The notes beneath the pieces are model-generated. The model searched no databases and was not told the origin of the DNA. It was given only the letters and a program-made list of their open reading frames with translations. A stretch of 64,000 nt of DNA from Bradyrhizobiaceae bacterium (GTDB lineage Bacteria; Pseudomonadota; Alphaproteobacteria; Rhizobiales; Aestuariivirgaceae). A program made the position numbers and the translations under genes. Positions 1 through 8,052 of this stretch are shown here, in pieces. Where the stretch lies: the NCBI GenBank assembly GCA_947475225.1, contig CANJMQ010000007.1:1-64000 (forward strand), read 5' to 3'. Within the stretch, counting starts at the first letter, position 1, and the number at the start of each line of letters is the position of its first letter.

Positions 1-178
1 CGGCCCGGCGCCAGTCGGCGAGGTAGCTGTCGGTATCGGAGGCGCCGCCGCGCATGGCGGCCATGTCGATCGCTTCCTGGAAGCGGTCGGCGAGCATGCG
101 CTTTTCCTCCTTGCGGCCGATCTTGACCGAAACCGCAGAAGGAATGTCGCGCCAGTAGGTGATGATGAGATTGGCCAT
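1..178 (-). CDS. Virulence-factor family protein (PF13769-like), N-terminal part
   Basis: The reading frame starts at the ATG at 178 and runs off the left edge, so only the first 59 residues are visible. They begin MANLIITYWRDIP and contain RKEEKRML and IDMAAMRGGA. This matches my memory of the small (about 100 residue) alphaproteobacterial family called 'virulence factor', which often lies near methylenetetrahydrofolate reductase genes. The biochemical role of the family is unknown, and its name comes from domain annotation rather than from anything seen here. No signal peptide or membrane segment is visible. Confidence 0.7.
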   Translation of the reverse strand, partial: MANLIITYWRDIPSAVSVKIGRKEEKRMLADRFQEAIDMAAMRGGASDTDSYLADWRRA

Positions 179-284
179 GGTGGCAGTTGTATGCCCGGTC
201 CGAAAACCCGCCGATAGCCTGAAAGCGACATGGAAAAAGGGCGGGACGAAGCCTCGTCCCGCCCGTGTCGGATTGGTTTCCGGT

Positions 285-542
285 TCAGGCCTTGCGGTTC
301 TTCGAAATCATGCCCCAGACCGCCAGCACGATGACGGCGCCGACAACGGCGCCGATCAGGCCTGCACCCTGGTCCGGGCCATACCAGCCCAGAGCCTGGC
401 CGAGCCAGGTGGCCACGAAGGCACCGACGATGCCGAGAATGGCGGTCAGCACGAAGCCCTGCGGCTCGTTCGGTCCTGGCATCAGAAACTTGGCGATGAT
501 CCCCGCAACAAATCCGATGATGATTGTCCAAATGATTGACAT
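285..542 (-). CDS. GlsB/YeaQ/YmgE family stress-response membrane protein
   Basis: This 85-residue, very hydrophobic protein has three likely membrane helices: residues about 2-20, 30-48 and 58-77. The glycine-rich GFVAGIIAKFLMPG and AILGIVGAFVATWLG segments are typical of the transglycosylase-associated (GlsB/YeaQ/YmgE) family. These inner-membrane proteins are often induced by stress and stationary phase, but their molecular function is not known. I chose the ATG at 542, because the next upstream start is a TTG at 545. An AGGGGA ribosome site lies just upstream. It stands alone, divergent from the YidB-like gene at 668. Confidence 0.85.
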   Translation of the reverse strand: MSIIWTIIIGFVAGIIAKFLMPGPNEPQGFVLTAILGIVGAFVATWLGQALGWYGPDQGAGLIGAVVGAVIVLAVWGMISKNRKA

Positions 543-667
543 CAACGTCCCCTATGGTTGAGTAGAAAAGGATTACCAGACGGCGAGGGGAACCTCCCGT
601 TCCCTAAGCCCCCTTGCAATCCGGGTGACCGGGGCCACCTGAGAAGACCATAAACGTGGAGCGTTAC

Positions 668-1123
668 ATGTCAAACCGCATGCCTTCCCTCGCCGCCCTG
701 CTGGGCCTTGTGGCCGTTGTCGGCTACCAAAACCGTGATAAGATTGGTGAATTCGTCAAGAACATGCAGGCTGCCCCGGGTGGCGCAGCGCTCCCGGGCG
801 GCGCAGCCCTCCCGGGTGGCGCCACGCTGGGCCTGCCGGGGGGTGCTGCCACCGGCGGCCTCGGCGACCTGGTCGATCATTTCCGCAAATCCGGCCTCGG
901 CAAGCAGGCTGACAGCTGGGTCTCCACCGGACAGAACGAACCCGTCGACGAGAACCAGATGGGCCAGGCCCTGGGCCCGGACCTTCTCGACACGCTGGCC
1001 CAGCAGACGGGGCTCTCCCGCGCCGAGTTGCTGAAGCGCCTCTCCCAGGTGTTGCCGCAGGCCGTGGACCACATGACGCCCGGCGGCAACCTGCCGCCCC
1101 GCTCGCGCGAGGGCGCTGCATAA
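668..1123 (+). CDS. YidB-family (DUF937) protein with a Pro-Gly-Gly repeat linker
   Basis: The 151-residue protein has a short hydrophobic N terminus (SLAALLGLVAVVGY), then a low-complexity linker made of LPGGAA repeats (about residues 36-63). A C-terminal helical domain follows, containing GLGKQADSWVSTGQN and LSRAELLKRLSQVLP, both hallmarks of YidB/DUF937. The family is widespread and of unknown function. The ATG at 668 has GGAG seven bases upstream, while a GTG at 656 in the same frame has weaker support. A strong intrinsic terminator follows at 1153. The repeat DNA (776-829) could change copy number without shifting the frame. Confidence 0.85.
   Translation: MSNRMPSLAALLGLVAVVGYQNRDKIGEFVKNMQAAPGGAALPGGAALPGGATLGLPGGAATGGLGDLVDHFRKSGLGKQADSWVSTGQNEPVDENQMGQALGPDLLDTLAQQTGLSRAELLKRLSQVLPQAVDHMTPGGNLPPRSREGAA
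776..829 (+). repeat. Three in-frame 18-bp tandem repeats in the YidB-like gene
   Basis: Three near-identical 18-base units begin at 776, 794 and 812, each starting CCGGGYGGCGC. They encode the repeated Pro-Gly-Gly-Ala linker of the YidB-like protein. Confidence 0.8.
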
Positions 1124-1152
1124 GCGCCTCAGGCATATTCCTGAAGACAAGG

Positions 1153-1180
1153 TGCCCGGGCTCGTCCCGGGCATTTTTTT
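1153..1180 (+). terminator. Intrinsic terminator after the YidB-like gene
   Basis: A perfect 8-bp stem (TGCCCGGG / CCCGGGCA) with a 5-base loop is followed directly by seven T residues. It lies 30 bases after the stop codon at 1123. Confidence 0.93.
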
Positions 1181-1381
1181 GTGACCGAAGAATTGCCAGG
1201 TCCAAGACAGGATAATTTTCCTTGACCTCAGGCGGCGCCCATGCTAGGTATGATTTCCTTGAAGTGCCTGCTGCTGATTGACATCGTGAATCTGATTTTC
1301 CGGCCCGCAATTGCCGTCATGCCTGCGGGAGGGGTGTATTCTCTCTCATGTTCATCATGCCCGGGCGAAAACCCGCACATC
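1181..1381. other. Gene-free spacer with a possible plus-strand promoter
   Basis: I see no convincing gene here. TTGACC at 1222-1227, 17 bases, then TAGGTA at 1245-1250 resembles a sigma-70 promoter pointing right, yet no plus-strand gene follows for 9 kb. A 51-codon frame from 1241 ends near 1395, but its ATG would overlap the proposed -10 box and it has no ribosome site. An unannotated small RNA ending at the hairpin at 1382-1413 is possible but unproven. Confidence 0.3.
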
Positions 1382-1413
1382 GTCCTCTCCCGATAAAAGG
1401 GGCGGGAGAAGAC
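1382..1413. repeat. Interspersed palindrome, CTCTCCCG family (copy B1)
   Basis: The arms GTCCTCTCCCG and CGGGAGAAGAC pair with one mismatch around a 10-base loop. It lies 11 bases downstream of the CoA-transferase stop (minus strand) and may act as a 3' end or terminator for it. Related elements recur at 2723, 3283, 3410, 4452, 22351 and 31454. Confidence 0.7.
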
Positions 1414-1424
1414 TTGCATCGCAC

Positions 1425-2648
1425 TCAGCCGATCACGCCGTCCTTGCGCAGGCGTGCGATATCCTCAGGCCCCAGCCCCAGTTCCTCGCTCAGGACCTTC
1501 TCTGTGCCGTCGCCCAGGCGCGGCGGGGCCTTGTCGTACTGGATGGGGGTTTCGGAGAAGACGATGGGGTTCGCGACACCCGGCACCTGCACGCCGTCGT
1601 CACGCGTCAGGCCGATCTGCAGCCCGCGCGCCAGCACCTGCTCGTTGGCGAAGACCTCGTCGATGGTGTTGATGGGGCCGCAGGGGATGGCCGCACTCTC
1701 GAAGGCCGCGACCCACGCCGCCGTGGTGCGCGTCTTCATCGGTTCGACGAGCACGGGGATCAGCTCGGCGCGGTTCACCACCCGGCCGCGGTTGAGCTTG
1801 AAACGTTCGTCGTCGGCCAGATGCGCCAGCCCGATGATGGCGCAATACTCCTTGAACTGACGATCATTGGCCACCGCCATGATGATGTAGCCGTCGCTGG
1901 TGGCGAAGGTCTGGTAGGGCACGATGTTGGGATGCGCGTTGCCAAGCCTTGTGGGCGCCGTGCCGCCGACGAGATAGTTCAGCGCCTGGTTGGCCAGCAC
2001 GCCAACTTGAGAATCGAGCAGCGCCACGTCGAGATGCTGGCCCTCGCCCGTGCGCTCACGGTGGTACAGGGCAGCCTGTATGCCGATGGTGCAGTAGAGC
2101 CCGGTGAAGATGTCGGCGAAGGCCACGCCGATCTTCATCGGCTCGGCACCCGGCATGCCGTCAGGCTGGCCCGTCACCGACATGATGCCGCCCATGCCCT
2201 GGATCATGAAGTCATAGCCGGCGCGCTGCGCGTAAGGGCCAGTCTGGCCGAAGCCGGTGAGCGAACAATAGATCAGGCGCGGGTTGACGGCCTTGAGGCT
2301 CTCATAGTCGAGGCCGTATTTCTTCAGGCCGCCGACCTTGAAGTTCTCCATGACGATGTCGGACTTCGCCGCCAGTTCACGGATCAGCTTCTGGCCTTCG
2401 GGCTTGGCCATATCGATCTCCACCGACCACTTGCCGCGGTTGGTGGAGAGGAAATAGGCGGCATCGCCCTTCGTGCCATCGGGGTTGGTGATGAAGGGAG
2501 GGCCCCAGCCGCGCGTGTCGTCACCCTCGCCGGGCTTCTCGACCTTGATCACCTGCGCGCCGAAATCGGCGAGGATCTGCGTGGCCCATGGGCCTGCCAG
2601 CACGCGGCTCAAGTCGAGGACGCGAAGACCGGCGAGTGGACCTGGCAT
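1425..2648 (-). CDS. CaiB/BaiF-family (class III) CoA-transferase
   Basis: The 407-residue protein moves CoA between carboxylic acids, presumably in the cytoplasm, through an aspartyl-CoA intermediate. Visible family marks are the N-terminal LRVLDLSRVLAGPWATQ, FGAQVIKVE, the AGYDFMIQGMGG segment, and VAFADIFTGLY. In the last of these, Asp179 lines up with the catalytic Asp169 of formyl-CoA transferase. ALYHRERTGEGQ follows. The start at 2648 has AAGGAG at good spacing and is where homologues begin. Substrates cannot be told from sequence, and succinyl-CoA-dependent transferases are common relatives. It follows the gene at 2763-3215 on the same strand. Confidence 0.93.
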   Translation of the reverse strand: MPGPLAGLRVLDLSRVLAGPWATQILADFGAQVIKVEKPGEGDDTRGWGPPFITNPDGTKGDAAYFLSTNRGKWSVEIDMAKPEGQKLIRELAAKSDIVMENFKVGGLKKYGLDYESLKAVNPRLIYCSLTGFGQTGPYAQRAGYDFMIQGMGGIMSVTGQPDGMPGAEPMKIGVAFADIFTGLYCTIGIQAALYHRERTGEGQHLDVALLDSQVGVLANQALNYLVGGTAPTRLGNAHPNIVPYQTFATSDGYIIMAVANDRQFKEYCAIIGLAHLADDERFKLNRGRVVNRAELIPVLVEPMKTRTTAAWVAAFESAAIPCGPINTIDEVFANEQVLARGLQIGLTRDDGVQVPGVANPIVFSETPIQYDKAPPRLGDGTEKVLSEELGLGPEDIARLRKDGVIG

Positions 2649-2722
2649 GAAAGAACTCCTTACGTGAAAGGTCTGTTCTAGCTGTCGCGACGGGGCTTCG
2701 CCAAGGGCTCTTCCAACTCTGT

Positions 2723-2758
2723 TCCTCTCCCCCACTGCGTGGGAGCGCGGAACGGGGA
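2723..2758. repeat. Interspersed palindrome, CTCTCCCC family (copy B2)
   Basis: TCCTCTCCCCCACTGCGTGG and the following bases form an imperfect hairpin, with CCCAC and GTGGG as the core. It sits in the 114-base spacer upstream of the CoA-transferase. It is degenerate, and I class it with the other CTCTCCC elements by its arm sequence. Confidence 0.55.
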
Positions 2759-2762
2759 AGTG

Positions 2763-3215
2763 CTAGATCTGCGCCCAGGCTTCGTCGTCGATCTCCAGGC
2801 CGTCGGCGGCGGCCAGCGCCAGCTTCTCGCCATAGGGGTTCTTGTGGCGCTCGCCGCCCACCGCGAAGGAGGGGTCCACCGGGCAGCCCAGCCCAATATT
2901 CGCGTGCACCGTGAAGGGCAGCAGGTAGAGGCCGTGGCGGACGTTGCGCAGGAAGACACGTCCATTGGCTGCAACGTCACGCATGATGGCGGGCGCGAGG
3001 AAGGCGCAGGAGACCTCCTGCATGTCGATGCCCAGTGAATCGCGGGTGAGCTCCAGCGTGCGGCGCTCGTCCTTCAGCGCCTCGCCCAGAAGCTTGACGC
3101 CGGAATAGCCGCAGGCTTCGAGCCAGACCGTGGCCCAGGCGATGTCGCCCGCTTCGGGAATGGTGCCCAGCCGTGCCGTGAGGATTGTTTCTGCCGTCTT
3201 CATGTCGAGGTGCAT
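2763..3215 (-). CDS. Conserved hypothetical protein, possibly DUF3726 family
   Basis: The 150-residue soluble protein opens with a helical region (AETILTARLGTIPEAGDIAWATVWLEA) and continues with FLRNVRHGLYLLPFTV and GCPVDPSFAVGGERHKNPYGEKL. The overall pattern reminds me of DUF3726 proteins, but I could not verify this. Met at 3215 or 3203 could be the start, and neither has a clear ribosome site. The surrounding spacers contain palindromic repeats, which may explain the weak upstream signals. No signal peptide, cysteine cluster or nucleotide-binding motif is visible. Its place just upstream of the CoA-transferase on the same strand suggests co-transcription but not function. Confidence 0.6.
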   Translation of the reverse strand: MHLDMKTAETILTARLGTIPEAGDIAWATVWLEACGYSGVKLLGEALKDERRTLELTRDSLGIDMQEVSCAFLAPAIMRDVAANGRVFLRNVRHGLYLLPFTVHANIGLGCPVDPSFAVGGERHKNPYGEKLALAAADGLEIDDEAWAQI

Positions 3216-3282
3216 GGTGGCCAGTGTAGGACAGAAGGATGGTGGGTGGCTAGGGTGGGCTGCGTGATCATTCGCGTGAATC

Positions 3283-3340
3283 GTCCTCTCCTGCACAGCG
3301 GAAGAGGAAGGGGACCCAACGCAGGTGGGGAAGGTGCGGG
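3283..3340. repeat. Interspersed palindrome, CTCTCC family (copy B3a)
   Basis: CCTCTCCTGCACAGCGGAAGAGG forms an imperfect hairpin, followed by a second arm set (CCCAAC ... GTGGGG). This is the usual two-hairpin layout of this alphaproteobacterial repeat. It sits between the DUF3726-like gene and the phosphatase gene. Confidence 0.55.
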
Positions 3341-3409
3341 GACGCGGGCTCCGAGGCACATTTGCAGCGCGCTGCCCCTCATCTGCCCGTTGCTGCCGCA
3401 ACGGGTCCT

Positions 3410-3440
3410 TTCTTCTCCCGCAGCAGAAGCGGGAGAAGAC
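3410..3440. repeat. Interspersed palindrome, CTTCTCCCGC family (copy B3b)
   Basis: CTTCTCCCGC and GCGGGAGAAG form a perfect 10-bp stem around a 7-base loop. It lies 12 bases downstream of the phosphatase stop and may serve as its transcript end. Confidence 0.75.
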
Positions 3441-3451
3441 ATGACGCCAGG

Positions 3452-3898
3452 CTACACCCCGCGCGCGGCCATGGAGCCGAAGCGCTGCTTGATGCGGCGG
3501 ACGAGCTGGTCGCGCACCTCGCGGTAGCTGTCGAGGATCTGCTCGCGGCTGCCCGCGGTGATCGAGGGGTCCATGGTGGGCCAGTATTCTGTGTCGATGG
3601 CCATGGTGCGGGTGAGTTCGAGCGCCCGGTGATGGGCCTCGGGCGACAGCGAGATGACGAGGTCGAAGCTCGAGTCCTCCAGGTCCTCGAAGCTCTGCGG
3701 CCGGTGACGCCCAAGGTCGATGCCCATCTCGTCCATGACCGTCGCCACGAAGGGATCGGGCGTTCCCGGCCGCACCCCGCAGGAGGCGACATAGACGCGT
3801 TGGCCGTAGAAATGCTTCATGATGGCCCCCGCCATCACCGAACGGATGACGTTCTGCGTGCAGGCGAAGAGGACGGCGCTGGGAAGGTCTCCCGCCAC
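3452..3898 (-). CDS. Low-molecular-weight protein-tyrosine-phosphatase family protein
   Basis: The 148-residue protein has the phosphate-binding loop C-x5-R-S (Cys13 to Arg19-Ser20, CTQNVIRS) at the N terminus. The general-acid Asp-Pro pair lies at Asp110-Pro111. Both are diagnostic of the LMW phosphatase/ArsC-like fold. Known members remove phosphate from protein tyrosine or reduce arsenate, and which applies here is not clear. The start is a GTG at 3898, nine bases after the UPF0262 stop. In rhizobia the same gene follows UPF0262 in the murA-hisD block and is usually followed by infA and maf. Those two are absent here. Confidence 0.88.
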   Translation of the reverse strand: MAGDLPSAVLFACTQNVIRSVMAGAIMKHFYGQRVYVASCGVRPGTPDPFVATVMDEMGIDLGRHRPQSFEDLEDSSFDLVISLSPEAHHRALELTRTMAIDTEYWPTMDPSITAGSREQILDSYREVRDQLVRRIKQRFGSMAARGV

Positions 3899-3907
3899 GG
3901 CTTGAGC

Positions 3908-4387
3908 TTAGCCCCGCCAGTGCAGGACGCAGACGAGAGTGAACAGGCGGCGCGCCGTGTCGAAGTCCACCTCCACCTTGCCGTTCAGCCGCTCGCGCAG
4001 CAGTTCGCTGCCCTCGTTGTGGAGGCCGCGCCGTGCCATGTCGATGGTTTCGATCTGGCTCGGCGTGGCGGTGCGGATCGCCTGGTAATAGCTTTCGCAG
4101 ATCATGAAATAGTCCTTCACGATGCGGCGGAAGGGCGACATGGACAGCCCTATCAGCGTGAGGCGCTCCTCCGTCTCGTTCAGCACGTCGAAGATCAGCC
4201 GGCCATCGGCGGTGGAAAGCCGCAGCAGATAGGGGCCCTGCGGGTTGGTGAGCAGCGTGAAGCTGTTCTCCTCCACCAGGTCATAGATGGCGACGCGCCG
4301 CTCATGCTCGGCTTCCGGCGAGGGGCCGGGGCCGATGGTGGCGTCGAGCTCGATCGCAGCGAGGCGCGTTTTCGGTTTGTCCGTCAT
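3908..4387 (-). CDS. UPF0262 family protein
   Basis: The 159-residue cytoplasmic protein is recognisable as UPF0262 from [14 protein letters not shown] near the start, [20 protein letters not shown] in the middle and the C-terminal [13 protein letters not shown]. The family is restricted to alphaproteobacteria and has no known function. It is conserved between hisD and a LMW phosphatase gene. Here its upstream neighbour is DUF2948 directly, with a 107-base spacer holding a palindrome where hisD would be expected. Confidence 0.9.
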   Translation of the reverse strand: MTDKPKTRLAAIELDATIGPGPSPEAEHERRVAIYDLVEENSFTLLTNPQGPYLLRLSTADGRLIFDVLNETEERLTLIGLSMSPFRRIVKDYFMICESYYQAIRTATPSQIETIDMARRGLHNEGSELLRERLNGKVEVDFDTARRLFTLVCVLHWRG

Positions 4388-4451
4388 GGCGGGAGAATAG
4401 CCGGTTGCGGGGTGTACAAGCTAGGGCGCGGACGAATGTTTACGAGGCATT

Positions 4452-4481
4452 GCCCTCCCCCACTGACGCGGGGTGAGAGGA
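4452..4481. repeat. Interspersed palindrome, CCTCCCCCAC family (copy B4)
   Basis: CCCTCCCCCACTGACGCGG and the following GGTGAGAGG form an imperfect hairpin. It lies between the DUF2948 stop and the UPF0262 start, exactly where hisD lies in related genomes. Confidence 0.6.
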
Positions 4482-4494
4482 CTAGAATTTGAGA

Positions 4495-4931
4495 TCACGC
4501 CTCGTCGTCTTCAGCGATGTCGTGATGCGGCACGGCGACGGCCGCCCAGGCGGGGCCGAGGTCGGCCATCTGGGCCTCGAGGCACTCGACGGAAAGGCGG
4601 ATGGTGGCGCCTTCCGAGAAGGTGAGCAGCACCTCGCCCGAGGGCGCGTCGAGCTCGGCGAAAGTGACGGAGAGCAGCGACAGCACCTCGTCCTTCTCGA
4701 GGTGGCTCATGTTCAGCGTCTTCACCGACAGGACGCGGTCAAAGTGCAGCCCTGTACGGCGGCGCTGCGGGCTGTCCGGTGCGTCCCAGGCGAAGCGGTT
4801 GGCGAGAAGAACGAACTGCTTGCGCTTCGGGTCAAAGCTCAGGTCGCCCGCCAGCAGCACGGCGTCCTGCATCTGGGCCGAGATGATGGCGAGGTCTTCG
4901 GTGTCGAGCGCTGTGAGGCGGAGCATCAGCA

Positions 4932-4932
<1 letters not shown>
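4495..4932 (-). CDS. DUF2948 family protein
   Basis: The 145-residue protein carries the DUF2948 pattern: LRLTALDTEDLAIISAQMQDAVL at the N terminus, KRKQFVLLANRFAWD, then RTGLHFDRVLSVK and a C-terminal acidic tail. The function is unknown. The family nearly always sits directly after murA. The ATG at 4932 overlaps the murA stop (TGATG), so translation is probably coupled. A second ATG at 4926 is possible. No membrane segments or catalytic motifs are seen. Confidence 0.9.
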
Positions 4933-6221
<1,289 letters not shown>

Positions 6222-6311
6222 CTCTAGTTCCCCTGCTCGGCAGGCGGCCCGGGAATCACCCCGTCAGGCCCGCAACCTGCCCCGATTTGGGCGCTAACAA
6301 GCACAGATGGC

Positions 6312-6479
6312 TCAATTGGGGCAACCATCCTCGTCAGGGGGCGTCTCGGGGGGCATTTCGGCCGCCGGGCGGCCCTTCGCCAGCGCCCGGGCCTGTGCCT
6401 TGCGCTTGGCGATATTGGCCTTCAGCGCCTTGGCAAGGCGGGCCTTGCGCGCGTCGGACGAGGATTTTTCTCCAGCCAT
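6312..6479 (-). CDS. Small basic conserved hypothetical protein upstream of murA
   Basis: This 55-residue protein starts MAGEKSSSDARKARLAKAL and is rich in Lys, Arg and Ala (NIAKRKAQARALAKG), with an acidic, proline-rich tail. I recall similar short 'DARKxRLxxALRxNLxRRKAQ' proteins in many Hyphomicrobiales genomes, without function. It is probably a single amphipathic helix. The ATG at 6479 begins the conserved part. An in-frame extension to 6542 exists but reads like tRNA flanking sequence. It lies 90 bases upstream of murA on the same strand. Confidence 0.65.
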   Translation of the reverse strand: MAGEKSSSDARKARLAKALKANIAKRKAQARALAKGRPAAEMPPETPPDEDGCPN

Positions 6480-6573
6480 GGCAGGGTTTTCGGCCCGGAC
6501 GGGCCAGCCGTCAAGCCGACGGGGTTGCGCAAGCCCGCCCACTGTGGCATGTGTCCGCCCGCTTCAATGGCAC

Positions 6574-6648
<75 letters not shown>

Positions 6649-6775
6649 TTTGTCCACAAGCAGGTGGCCACACTGGCGGGCAGAACAGCCCCACAGAGGC
6701 GGCCTTGGCGCTCACCCCGATACTGGCGAATGCGTTTCGCCCGCCCTGCCAGCTGCCTCTGATGCAGTCAAGAAC

Positions 6776-7222
6776 CTATCTACCGTTGACCTGTTTGCCT
6801 TTGGCCTGTTTGCCGTTGGCCTGTTCGTGAACGCTGTGGCTGAGCAGGTCGCTGCGCAGTGTCCTGTTCTGATTCTCCAGCATTGCCAGAATCCGATCGT
6901 TTTCGCGGCCGGCCTCATCGAGGTCCGCGATATGCTCGTCCCTGTCGTGAATGACGGTCCTGAGCCCTTCTATTTCCTTCGTCGTTCGCCTGGAGGCGAG
7001 CTCCCCGACGACCAGCGAGCCAAGGCTGACAATGCCAATCGCTGCAGATGCTGCCTCTATCACCCGGTTATTCGTCACGAACGCAAGATAGGCTGCCGGC
7101 AGAACAAGGAAGAGCCCCAGCAGGGGGATGATCCTTATGAAGCCTTCCTCGTCTTGCAAGATGCTGACCGTTTTCAATGGCGCAGCGGCAAACCGGCGAA
7201 GCTCAGAGTGTAGGGGCATCAT
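6776..7222 (-). CDS. Two-helix membrane protein with C-terminal coiled coil, unknown
   Basis: I do not recognise a family. The 148-residue protein has a short cytoplasmic N terminus and two likely membrane helices: FIRIIPLLGLFLVLPAAYLAFV (about residues 28-49) and VIEAASAAIGIVSLGSLVVG. A charged, heptad-like helix (RTTKEIEGLRTVIHDRDEHI onward) follows, ending in a five-residue repeat tail (QANGK QAKGK QVNGR). GGAGG lies six bases before the ATG at 7222, and a second ATG follows at 7219. It stands alone between tRNA-Thr and a long regulatory spacer. A scaffold or envelope role is only a guess. Confidence 0.65.
   Translation of the reverse strand: MMPLHSELRRFAAAPLKTVSILQDEEGFIRIIPLLGLFLVLPAAYLAFVTNNRVIEAASAAIGIVSLGSLVVGELASRRTTKEIEGLRTVIHDRDEHIADLDEAGRENDRILAMLENQNRTLRSDLLSHSVHEQANGKQAKGKQVNGR
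6785..6829 (-). repeat. 15-bp minisatellite encoding a 5-residue C-terminal repeat
   Basis: Three tandem 15-base units (starting GTTGACCTG, TTTGGCCTG, GTTGGCCTG) lie inside the end of the membrane coiled-coil gene. They encode (Q-x-x-G-K)-like repeats. Loss or gain of a unit would keep the frame. Confidence 0.8.
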
Positions 7223-7590
7223 TTCATTCCTCCGTCCCCATGTAACCCATGCGGACTTCCCGCCGACCTGCGGATGATCAACATCCGAATGCCCAAGGCG
7301 TGAAACGTAGGTCGCCGGCCAGACGCTACCATGATGAAGGGTTTTCCGATGGTCTGTTTTGCACAATTTTCCCGAAGGCATGGCCTGTCTCCTTGTAATG
7401 CCATTGTAATCCGCGGGCGCCTCTCCGGAGGAAGAATTGATTCAAATAAGTTTGTTAGATTTGTATTTAAATAAAAAGCTGATGCGTGGCGTCAACTTGA
7501 TCAAAATCAATTTCATGCCGCCTGCATTCCGTAAAAGCGAATGTGTCGCACACGCAGCGGAATGCCGCTGCATCGAGATGGAGGCCGGCA
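7223..7590. other. Gene-free, AT-rich divergent spacer
   Basis: I see no gene in these 368 bases. Bases about 7438-7515 are strikingly AT-rich (GTTAGATTTGTATTTAAATA) for this genome. They hold the FNR/FixK box described separately. The spacer separates the leftward membrane gene from the rightward Rap1a/Tai-like gene. Confidence 0.7.
7497..7510 (+). promoter_or_regulatory. Perfect FNR/FixK-type box TTGAT-N4-ATCAA
   Basis: TTGATCAAAATCAA is an exact match to the inverted-repeat consensus bound by FNR, FnrL and FixK regulators. Its centre (7503.5) lies 87 bases before the ATG at 7591. A transcription start about 41.5 bases downstream (near 7545), as in class II FNR promoters, would leave a leader of about 46 bases. 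TAAAAG at 7532-7537 could serve as the -10. Confidence 0.65.
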
Positions 7591-7971
7591 ATGTCTTATA
7601 GACTGCATCACCTGCTCGCTGTCATGCTTGCCATTGCAACTCTCTGTCCGGGGGATGCCTCGGCCGCACAGGTGACAGGCCAGCAACTGCTTTCGCTCTG
7701 CACGGCCAATGCCGCCGGCGGGGGGAATGAAATTGAAGCGGCTGAATGCCTGGGTTTCATCGTTGGCGTGGCGGATACGTTTGACTGCATCGAGCCTGAT
7801 CACGGGTTCAACTGGAACAGCAAGGTTGACGTTACGCAACCAAGGCTGGTCGGCGTTGTCATCCAGTGGCTCCAGGATCATCCCGCCGCAAAGCAGTATG
7901 AAGGCCACCGCGTGGTCGGCGCAGCGCTGTCAGCGGCATTTCCCTGCGGCGCCAAGACCGCGGGCAATTGA
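7591..7971 (+). CDS. Secreted Rap1a/Tai-family protein
   Basis: The 126-residue precursor starts with a clear Sec signal peptide (HHLLAVMLAIATLCPGDASAA, cleavage near residue 25). The mature part has QQLLSLCTA, AECLGFIVGVAD, FDCIEP, VVIQWLQDHPAAKQY and ALSAAFPC, the pattern of the Rap1a/Tai domain. This domain was first described as immunity against type VI amidase effectors in Serratia. The four mature cysteines suggest two periplasmic disulfides. No Tae4 effector or type VI gene is near, so an immunity role is not supported here. The ATG at 7591 precedes the signal peptide. A longer frame from 7543 is unlikely. Control by the upstream FNR-type box is likely. Confidence 0.78.
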   Translation: MSYRLHHLLAVMLAIATLCPGDASAAQVTGQQLLSLCTANAAGGGNEIEAAECLGFIVGVADTFDCIEPDHGFNWNSKVDVTQPRLVGVVIQWLQDHPAAKQYEGHRVVGAALSAAFPCGAKTAGN

Positions 7972-8052
7972 CGCCGCTGGCCTGCCTTTGGTCCGTGCAG
8001 TCATTATCCTTGACGTAGCGTGCGGCGAGCATGGCCACTCCGTCGGCCCCCG

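Noticed and set aside
1241-1395. 51-codon hydrophobic frame after the YidB-like gene
   Set aside because: The start overlaps the proposed -10 box, there is no ribosome site, and no similarity to known small membrane proteins is apparent.
1311-2681. 456-codon plus-strand frame over the CoA-transferase
   Set aside because: Antisense shadow. The minus strand encodes a clear CaiB/BaiF protein with its catalytic Asp and a ribosome site.
7591-7971. Type VI effector-immunity locus around the Rap1a/Tai-like gene
   Set aside because: No amidase effector, VgrG, Hcp or other secretion gene lies within the window. The domain also occurs widely as an orphan.
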